From the NCBI GenBank assembly GCA_016165875.1, contig JABBOT010000080.1, forward strand, positions 34,486,364 to 34,550,363: a stretch of 64,000 nt of DNA. The letters run 5' to 3'. This DNA comes from Acanthopleura granulata (taxonomy: Eukaryota > Mollusca > Polyplacophora > Chitonida > Chitonidae). The notes beneath the pieces are model-generated. The model made no database searches. It saw nothing but the letters and a program-made list of their open reading frames with translations, and was not told the origin of the DNA. Of this stretch, positions 58,701-64,000 are shown piece after piece; the first letter of the stretch is position 1; each line of letters begins with the position of its first letter. Both the position numbers and the translations under genes were made by a program.

Positions 58701-60814
58701 TCTCCAGGAAAAAACTAACAACCTTTATTATTGAATGTTGAGGAGATATCTTTGATGAACTCTTATCATGAACTAGAAATATTCACTTCTACATTTCTTT
58801 CTTTTTGATCAAGGGTATGTATTGCAGTTTGCCTCAGACGTTTCCAGAATATTACAAGTTACCAAGCCACCAAGCTGCAATCTCTTGTTTACTACTGATA
58901 TACTTTTCATTCTAACTGCCCAGTTTGCTCTGATATAATAAATTGGTTAAGTATGTTAATATTGTTATGGAAGAAATTTTCCATTGTGTATTTTCAGGAA
59001 TGACATCATAATAGACATGTTGACTGTGGAAAGAAACTACATCTTAATAAAGTCTTACCTGATTGGTGGGCCTACTGAGCGAGTTCTCCCTCCTCGTTAT
59101 CTGTCACAGGTACGTTTGAATGTTCAGAGTGAACCATTGTTTGGTCCTCATTCTTGTACATCTGTCCAATCCGTCGCCAGAGCCAGTTCATGTACATGTA
59201 TCTTTATAATATATGTAAAATTTGTTCACCTTCAGTTAGAAACATATTAAACATGAACACTGTTGAGAATGATTTTTAATTGTTGCTGATCAGTTAACCA
59301 TTGTTTCAGGGCAAGGGAGAACTGTACCCATATCCTTTGTTCACCTCGTACCCAGTGCCCCGGGAGTACACCCCAAACCTAACAGGAAGGTCTGCCATGA
59401 AACAGGGTAAGTTGTTGCTATATGTTAAAGTATTTGTAGTGTTAACATAGTGGTAAGTTTTTTCACACTGCATCATTAAAAGCAGAAAAACGAACAGGCC
59501 TGCACCATTAATGTCATCCCCCCCCCTGTTTTTTTTTTACACTTTTCTTTAAGTTTTGAAATGTTACTGTTTCATGTTACATGTACTTCTCTACTCTACA
59601 TTCATTTCATGGTGCTAGTTTAAAATTCTCACCTGTCTTTTTGTATGCATGTTGCATTTTACTCAGTTATTATATTGCGTCCCACAAGTAATGAACAAAG
59701 TTTGTTTCCATCAGCAGCAGCAACATCCTCCAAAGTGTTCTTACCTAAAGGTTGGTAACTCTTGGAGTGCTATTCAAATTTTTGTCACAGCACATGAACA
59801 CAAGTTTGACTGCCCCCTGATCACTTGTCCCAAGTTACATCCTGTTTTTACTAACTTCATTTTTCACAGTGAACACCGCAGGAGGCATAAATAAGCAAGA
59901 ATGAAGTTTTGACTTTAGACGTACTGTTTTCTTGTATTGTCTTAATTATTCATTTTTAAAGTAAGATGTGAAGAGTATCATCATTGTTGAATAAAGTCAA
60001 ATGTCTTGGCAATGAAAATGTTTGTGAGCGACAGAGAGGGATTTTTAAGCCATTTCCTTGTTCATTAAAGCACACTGAAACCCTGATTTAACCACAGTGT
60101 TTACTAACTCACTTAAATGTGCATAGCCCCTTAGGTTTTACTACCTGCCAAATCAGATTAGACAAAGCCCCACTATGGACACTGCTGATCCATGCTGTCA
60201 GATGTGCACTTGTGAGTGTGTTGTATAGTATCTGGCCTGATGCAGAGCCTATCAAATAATGAATAATGTCACTCTCCCTGTTTTCCCTGCTTCAAGGTGG
60301 AACTAGTGTTCAAAGTTACGTTTTTATTTTGGAAACCTGGTGTCACCATGTGGTTGAAATAACACAAGTTAAGTGGCTAAAACCTCATTATTTGAAAAGA
60401 TTGTGGCCAGTGGGGTGGTTAAAGGAAGACAACTCATGTAGAACGTTTCAGATCAACTTTTTATGTACAGTTTGCTTGGATGTATGGCAAAAAGGCCTTC
60501 TAAGTCAGTTGTATTCCAGATGTATAACTGAAGGAATCTTAGGAATAAATGTATAACTACATATTCACGAGCTGCCTCTGAAGTGTTGTATTGTATGGCT
60601 GTGTATAAGGACAGAGAAAAGATAATGACCCCAAGCTTGGAATCATTTAATCTAATCCCATATTTTTCTCACATTTTACCAGACAATGACTTAAGCAAGC
60701 TGTTATCAGAGAATAAGAAGAAACCCGAGAAGAATTCTGATCAGTGGCTGGAAAAGTGTAGGGCAGCCATGTTCAGTGTGCTGTCATCCAAACCAGAGCT
60801 CACTAAAGGCAACA
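41690..60814 (+). CDS. TBC1D32: TBC1D32 (Broad-minded/BROMI), first 27 coding exons; 3' end outside window
   Basis: Broad-minded is a large ciliary protein required for normal cilium assembly and high-level Hedgehog signalling in vertebrates. It works with the kinase CDK20 (CCRK). All 27 exons read here have GT-AG introns and compatible phases, giving 1016 codons plus one base. Family-typical stretches run from start to end in the same order as in the human protein (1257 residues), for example [71 protein letters not shown] and [15 protein letters not shown]. The C-terminal TBC (Rab-GAP-like) domain lies beyond 64000, past a satellite-filled intron 27. The start is ATGATG at 41690, with an in-frame TAG at 41675. 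No frameshift or internal stop was found, so the gene appears intact. Confidence 0.95.
42558..42650 (+). mobile_element. SINE family A, 3' fragment in TBC1D32 intron 1
   Basis: Contains AGTTTCCTCTCACCATAATG, then a TTGAGTATGGCGTGAAACAC block and a CAATCAAATGAGTAAATGA tail. It ends about 70 bases before the exon 2 acceptor. Confidence 0.8.
44641..44835. repeat. Unclassified dispersed repeat D, copy 1 (TBC1D32 intron 5)
   Basis: Resembles 51460-51660 over about 190 bp: TTCAAGCAT…GGTATTAT…TGTGTTGACTGATAAAA, then GTCTCCAAAATTAAATTA, then a GTTGCTCTTTC-like phrase and AAAATTGAGGAGT. Both copies are on the same strand and in introns of the same gene. It has no tRNA-like head or A-rich tail that I can see. 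Confidence 0.6.
45237..45414 (-). mobile_element. SINE family A copy in TBC1D32 intron 6
   Basis: As read on the plus strand: GTCAGCATTATGGTTGGAGG, CCACAGCCATCCGCAGGTTG, CTGGCAGACCTTCCCACGTT and GAGGAAGCCAGCATGAGC. It lacks the tRNA-like head beyond the box B region. Confidence 0.85.
47095..52951 (+). CDS. TBC1D32: TBC1D32 exons 10-17
   Basis: Exons: 47095-47151, 47711-47813, 48238-48375, 49023-49103, 50180-50322, 51188-51330, 52081-52282 and 52869-52951. Exon 12 uses an acceptor ending TTTTGGAAG (48237), the least typical of the set but the one that keeps phase. Exon 15 could instead begin at 51128, which adds 20 in-frame residues. Exon 16 encodes [18 protein letters not shown], close to the human protein. 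Exon 17 is a Pro-Thr-rich linker ([18 protein letters not shown]). Confidence 0.87.
47225..47620. repeat. Degenerate 21/42-bp minisatellite in TBC1D32 intron 10
   Basis: Units of the type GAGCTCTGCCTGGTTTCCTC and AAAGCTCTGACTAGTTTTCC, about 18 copies of 21 bp, with 42-bp pairs clearest on the right side. The minus-strand frame at 47391-47576 (Arg-Lys-Pro-Gly-Arg-like) is an artefact of the period. Confidence 0.88.
49436..49720 (-). mobile_element. Dispersed repeat family C (tRNA-headed), copy 2, TBC1D32 intron 13
   Basis: On the minus strand a tRNA-like head (GTGTGACACAGCTTTGTGAG, then CGGGTTTCAATCCC as box B) precedes a body shared with 13.6 kb (TCACATGTGGAAAAGTTTGT, then GTTTCCCCCATCCATAAAA). 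This makes it a SINE-like element distinct from families A and B. Confidence 0.65.
49858..50050 (+). mobile_element. SINE family A copy in TBC1D32 intron 13
   Basis: Begins at the box B region (ATGCGGTCGCTGTGAGTTCA) and runs through GGTTTCCTCCCACGCTTAAT to CACCAATCAAATAAATAAATAA. It lies about 130 bases upstream of the exon 14 acceptor. Confidence 0.87.
50146..50172 (+). repeat. (TTG)n microsatellite in the exon 14 acceptor tract
   Basis: Repeated TTG/TGT units immediately precede TGTTCCAG, the acceptor of exon 14, and form most of its pyrimidine tract. Confidence 0.85.
51460..51660. repeat. Unclassified dispersed repeat D, copy 2 (TBC1D32 intron 15)
   Basis: Second copy of the repeat at 44641-44835. 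Shared blocks in the same order include TTCAAGCATGTGAAGGTATT, TGTGTTGACTGATAAAATTA and GTCTCCAAAATCAAATTA. Confidence 0.6.
53214..60814 (+). CDS. TBC1D32: TBC1D32 exons 18-27
   Basis: Exons: 53214-53352, 54254-54341, 54559-54677, 55576-55695, 57232-57320, 57643-57753, 58500-58535, 58998-59109, 59310-59406 and 60683-60814. Exon 24 is a 36-base micro-exon (12 residues, [12 protein letters not shown]) with phase 2 on both sides, so skipping it would keep the frame. Exon 23 has a weak GTTCGT donor. Exon 27 ([18 protein letters not shown]…) ends at a GTGAGT donor with one base of the next codon; its partner exon is outside the window. Confidence 0.9.
53353..54253 (+). other. TBC1D32 intron 18
   Basis: No nested gene or recognisable repeat; short open frames only. 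Confidence 0.5.
55790..56460. repeat. Diverged tandem repeat, about 150-170 bp units, TBC1D32 intron 21
   Basis: Four diverged units share ATCTCAGCAACTRTTAGG, GATTCTCAAACTCACACAAA and GTGTGCAAAATGACCTGAAC phrases, followed by a T-rich TTTTTTCACATT stretch. Units start near 55858, 55977, 56127 and 56350; spacing is irregular, indicating old copies. Confidence 0.65.
56461..57231 (+). other. TBC1D32 intron 21, remainder
   Basis: No nested gene recognised. A minus-strand frame of 121 codons (56452-56817) and overlapping plus-strand frames have no family pattern. Confidence 0.45.
58310..58365 (+). mobile_element. SINE family B remnant in TBC1D32 intron 23
   Basis: ACTGGTCGTTCTGGTGTCAA followed by a TATTGTGATTGGCTGGGGTG segment matches the middle of family B at 29.1 and 30.0 kb. 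Only about 55 bp survive. Confidence 0.6.
59407..60682 (+). other. TBC1D32 intron 26
   Basis: A 1.3-kb intron with a C-run followed by a T-run (59517-59539) and no nested gene recognised. Confidence 0.5.
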
Positions 60815-61421
60815 GTGAGTATTATATTTCTTAAGCTTCATTTAAATTCAAAACACTTACGGTGGTTCTGTTTCCAGTAAGATAATGATCTGCAATCATG
60901 GTAATCATGTTTATCTTTTGTACTCTGAGTAGAAATATGTGTATGTATTTGATGCATGCTCACTGGTAAGATCTTTGTCACACGGAGAAGAGGGTTCAGG
61001 GCATATGCCTCATGAAGCCTGGTTCAGTCCTGGCGTGGGTCTGCCTCCTAAAGGTCATAGCCCAGATCAGTCCTTATATGGGTATGGAATGTAAAGGACG
61101 GCGTGGATCAGTCCTGATTTGGGTCTGCCTTATAAAGAACATAGCCTGTTTCTGTCCTGATTTGGGTTTGCCTCATGTAGGACATATCTTGGTAAATTCC
61201 TGATTTAGGTCTGCCTCAGCCCTTATTTCAGTGTACCTCATGGAGAACATTGCCTAGTTCTTGATTTGAGCGTGCCCTCACGAAGGACATTGCCTGGTTC
61301 ATTCCTGATATTTATCTGCCTCATAAGAGCCGCCCCATAAAGTGCATAGTCTGGTTCCATCCTGATGTGGGCCTGCTTCATGAAGGACATAGCCTGGTTC
61401 AGTCCTTATTTGGGTATACGT

Positions 61422-61890
61422 CATAAAGGACATGAAGGACATAGCCTGGTTCAGTCCTTATTTGGGTGTACGTCATAAAGGACATGAAGGACATAGCCTG
61501 GTTCAGTCCTTATTTGGGTGTACGTCATAAAGGACATGAAGGACATAGCCTGGTTCAGTCCTTATTTGGGTGTACGTCATAAAGGACATGAAGGACATAG
61601 CCTGGTTCAATCCTGATTTGGGCCTGCTTCATGAAGGACATAGCCTGGTTCAGTCCTTATTTGGGTGTACGTCATAAAGGACATGAAGGACATAGCCTGG
61701 TTCAGTCCTTATTTGGGTGTACGTCATAAAGGACATGAAGGACATAGCCTGGTTCAGTCCTTATTTGGGTGTACGTCATAAAGGACATGAAGGACATAGC
61801 CTGGTTCAATCCTGATTTGGGTGTACGTCATAAAGGACATGAAGGACATAGCCTGCTTCAATCCTGATTTAGGTGTACGTCATAAAGGAC
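61422..61890. repeat. 52-bp monomer sub-array (43 bp + 9-bp internal duplication)
   Basis: Unit starts at 61422, 61474 and 61526 show a 52-bp period. The extra nine bases come from a direct duplication giving AAGGACATGAAGGACATAGC instead of AAGGACATAGC. About eight such units, interrupted by at least one 43-bp unit, share the ending TTATTTGGGTGTACGT. Confidence 0.9.
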
Positions 61891-62474
61891 ATTGCACAGT
61901 TCAGTCCAGATTTGGGTCTGCCTTGTGAAGGACATTGCCTGGTTCAGTCTTGATTTCAATCTGCATCATGCAGGACATTACCTGGCTCAGCCCTGATTTG
62001 GGCCTGCCTCATAAAAGACATAGCTTGGTTGAGTACTAATCTGGGTGTTCCTCATGAAAGTCATAGCTAGTCCGTTCTGGTTTGGGTATACCTCATATAG
62101 GACCTGACCTGATTCAATGCTGATTTGGATCTGTCTCATTTATGACATAGGCTGGTTCCATCCTGATTTGGGTGTGCTTCATGTTGGACGTAGCCTAGTT
62201 CAGTCCTGATTTGGACCTGCCTCATGAAGGAGATAGCTTGGTTGTTCTTATTCGGGTGTGCCTCATGAAAGACAAACCCCAGTTCAGTCCTGATTTGAGT
62301 CTGCCTCATAAAGGACATTGTCTGGTTCAGTCCTGGTTGGGTTTGCCTCAGAAAGAACATGGTCTACTTTAGTCCTGATTTGGATCTATCTCATAAAGTA
62401 CAGCGCCTGGTTCAGTCCTAGTTGGGACCTGCCTCATAAAGGAAATGCCCCGGATCAGTCTTGTTTTGGGTGTA

Positions 62475-63690
62475 CCTCATAAAGGACATAGCCTGGTTCA
62501 GTCCTAGTTGGGACCTGCCTCATAAAGGAAATGCCCCGGATCAGTCTTGTTTTGGGTGTACCTCATAAAGGACATTGTCTGGTTCAGTCCTAGTTGGGAC
62601 CTGCCTCATAAAGGAAATGCCCCGGATCAGTCTTGTTTTGGGTGTACCTCATAAAGGACATGGCCTGGTTCAGTCTTGATTTGGATCAATTTCATAAAGG
62701 ACATAGCCTGGTTCAGTCCTAGTTGGGACCTGCCTCATAAAGGAAATGCCCCGGATCAGTCTTGTTTTGGGTGTACCTCATAAAGGACATGGCCTGGTTC
62801 AGTCTTGATTTGGATCAATTTCATAAAGGACATGGCCTGGTTCAGTCCTAGTTGGGACCTGCCTCATAAAGGAAATGCCCCTGATCAGTCTTGTTTTGGG
62901 TGTACCTCATAAAGGACATTGTCTGGTTCAGTCCTAGTTGGGACCTGCCTCATAAAGGAAATGCCCGGATCAGTCTTGTTTTGGGTGTACCTCATAAAGG
63001 ACATGGCCTGGTTCAGTCCTAGTTGGGACCTGCCTCATAAAGGAAATGCCCCGGATCAGTCTTGTTTTGGGTGTACCTCATAAAGGACATTGTCTGGTTC
63101 AGTCCTAGTTGGGACCTGCCTCATAAAGGAAATGCCCCGGATCAGTCTTGTTTTGGGTGTACCTCATAAAGGACATGGCCTGGTTCAGTCTTGATTTGGA
63201 TCAATTTCATAAAGGACATAGCCTGGTTCAGTCCTAGTTGGGACCTGCCTCATAAAGGAAATGCCCCGGATCAGTCTTGTTTTGGGTGTACCTCATAAAG
63301 GACATGGCCTGGTTCAGTCTTGATTTGGATCAATTTCATAAAGGACATGGCCTGGTTCAGTCCTAGTTGGGACCTGCCTCATAAAGGAAATGCCCCGGAT
63401 CAGTCTTGTTTTGGGTGTACCTCATAAAGGACATTGTCTGGTTCAGTCCTAGTTGGGACCTGCCTCATAAAGGAAATGCCCCGGATCAGTCTTGTTTTGG
63501 GTGTACCTCATAAAGGACATGGCCTGGTTCAGTCTTGATTTGGATCAATTTCATAAAGGACATAGCCTGGTTCAGTCATAGTTAGGACCTGCCTCATAAA
63601 GGAAATGCCCCGGATCAGTCTTGTTTTGGGTGTACCTCATAAAGGACATGGCCTGGTTCAGTCTTGATTTGGATCAATTTCATAAAGGAC
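62475..63690. repeat. Higher-order repeat: 8 monomers, about 344 bp
   Basis: Four monomer types can be told apart by diagnostic bases: A (ACATAGCCTGG or ACATGGCCTGG with CTAGTTGGGACC), B (AAATGCCCCGGATCAG), C (ACATTGTCTGG) and D (GATTTGGATCAATTT). They follow the order A B C B D A B D, repeated four times; the second round is cut to A B C B. Successive C monomers are spaced about 344, 172 and 344 bp apart, as that predicts. Confidence 0.88.
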
Positions 63691-63925
63691 ATAGCCTGGT
63701 TCAGTCATAGTTTGGATGTAGCTCATAAAAGACATGCCCTGGTTCAGTTCTAGTTTGGATGTGCCTCATAAAGGACAGTGTTGATATGGGTCTGCCTCAT
63801 AAAGGAGAAAGCTTAGTTCAGATGTGATTTGGATCTGCCTTGTAAAGGGCATAGCCCAGTTCAGTCCTGATTTGGGTCTGCCTCATGAAGAACATAGCCT
63901 GGTTCATTCCTGGTTGGGGCATTGA

Positions 63926-64000
63926 GTGGAGTTTTGGTATTTCCTGGCTTTGGGATAAGCATTAGGGGTCATACGTCAGCCCAGCATTCAGATTCAGCGT
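63926..64000. other. Unique sequence at the right edge
   Basis: The satellite ends here. The last 75 bases show no satellite unit and no exon that I can identify. Confidence 0.5.

Larger units (their letters stand above)
61010..63925. repeat. 43-bp satellite with higher-order structure in TBC1D32 intron 27
   Basis: Nearly 3 kb of head-to-tail monomers with the consensus CATAAAGGACATAGCCTGGT then TCAGTCCTGATTTGGGTCTG CCT (43 bp). Edges (61010-61380 and 63700-63925) and a middle zone (61890-62460) are diverged. 61380-61890 is dominated by a 52-bp variant, and 62461-63700 by sharply distinct monomer types in a repeating order. 43 is not a multiple of three, so it cannot hold a long repetitive coding frame. 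It follows the exon 27 donor, so it is transcribed as intron. Confidence 0.95.

Noticed and set aside
62136..62360. Minus-strand frame of 74 codons with FMRQTQ-like repeats
   Set aside because: Chance open frame in the diverged part of the 43-bp satellite, whose period is not a multiple of three.

Overview
This is a eukaryotic, almost certainly metazoan, nuclear genome window. It has split genes with GT-AG introns, AT-rich intergenic DNA, microsatellites, many minisatellites and several short tRNA-headed interspersed repeats. The most frequent repeat has a tRNA-like head and a conserved 3' part (…CATAATGCTGGCCGCCGTCG…AAATATTCTTGAG…AACACCAATCAAATAAATA). I associate it with bivalve and gastropod genomes, so a mollusc is the best guess. 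That assignment is from memory and not tested.

Five protein-coding genes can be supported. (1) 8274-9809, minus: a one-exon PPP1R3-type glycogen-targeting subunit of protein phosphatase 1 with an RVxF motif and a CBM21 domain. (2) 24382-27784, minus: exons 1 and 2 of LYRM4/ISD11 (Fe-S cluster assembly); the last short exon was not found. (3) 28383-33167, plus: FARS2, mitochondrial phenylalanyl-tRNA synthetase, complete in five coding exons (439 aa). (4) 35635-40295, minus: a NIPSNAP3-like mitochondrial protein in six coding exons. (5) 41690-60814 and beyond, plus: TBC1D32/Broad-minded, a ciliary/Hedgehog protein. Its first 27 coding exons (1016 codons) all join in phase, and the C-terminal TBC domain lies past the right edge.

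Layout: 1-8.2 kb holds no gene I can support. 8.2-10.5 kb is the PPP1R3 gene and its upstream region. 10.5-24.3 kb is repeat-rich and is either intergenic or the large last intron of LYRM4. 24.4-33.5 kb is the divergent pair LYRM4/FARS2, which share a short interval just as they do in human. 34.8-40.4 kb is NIPSNAP3, divergent from TBC1D32 across about 1.3 kb containing two oppositely oriented CCAAT boxes. LYRM4, FARS2 and NIPSNAP3 are all expected to act in mitochondria.

The most unusual content is tandem DNA. At least ten minisatellite arrays lie in the window. The largest (61.0-63.9 kb, intron 27 of TBC1D32) is built of 43-bp monomers and shows higher-order organisation: an 8-monomer, about 344-bp unit. 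Long open frames in arrays whose period is a multiple of three are treated here as artefacts. No RNA gene, CRISPR array or prokaryotic operon was seen. All identifications were made by reading translated sequence against remembered family patterns; no search was run.
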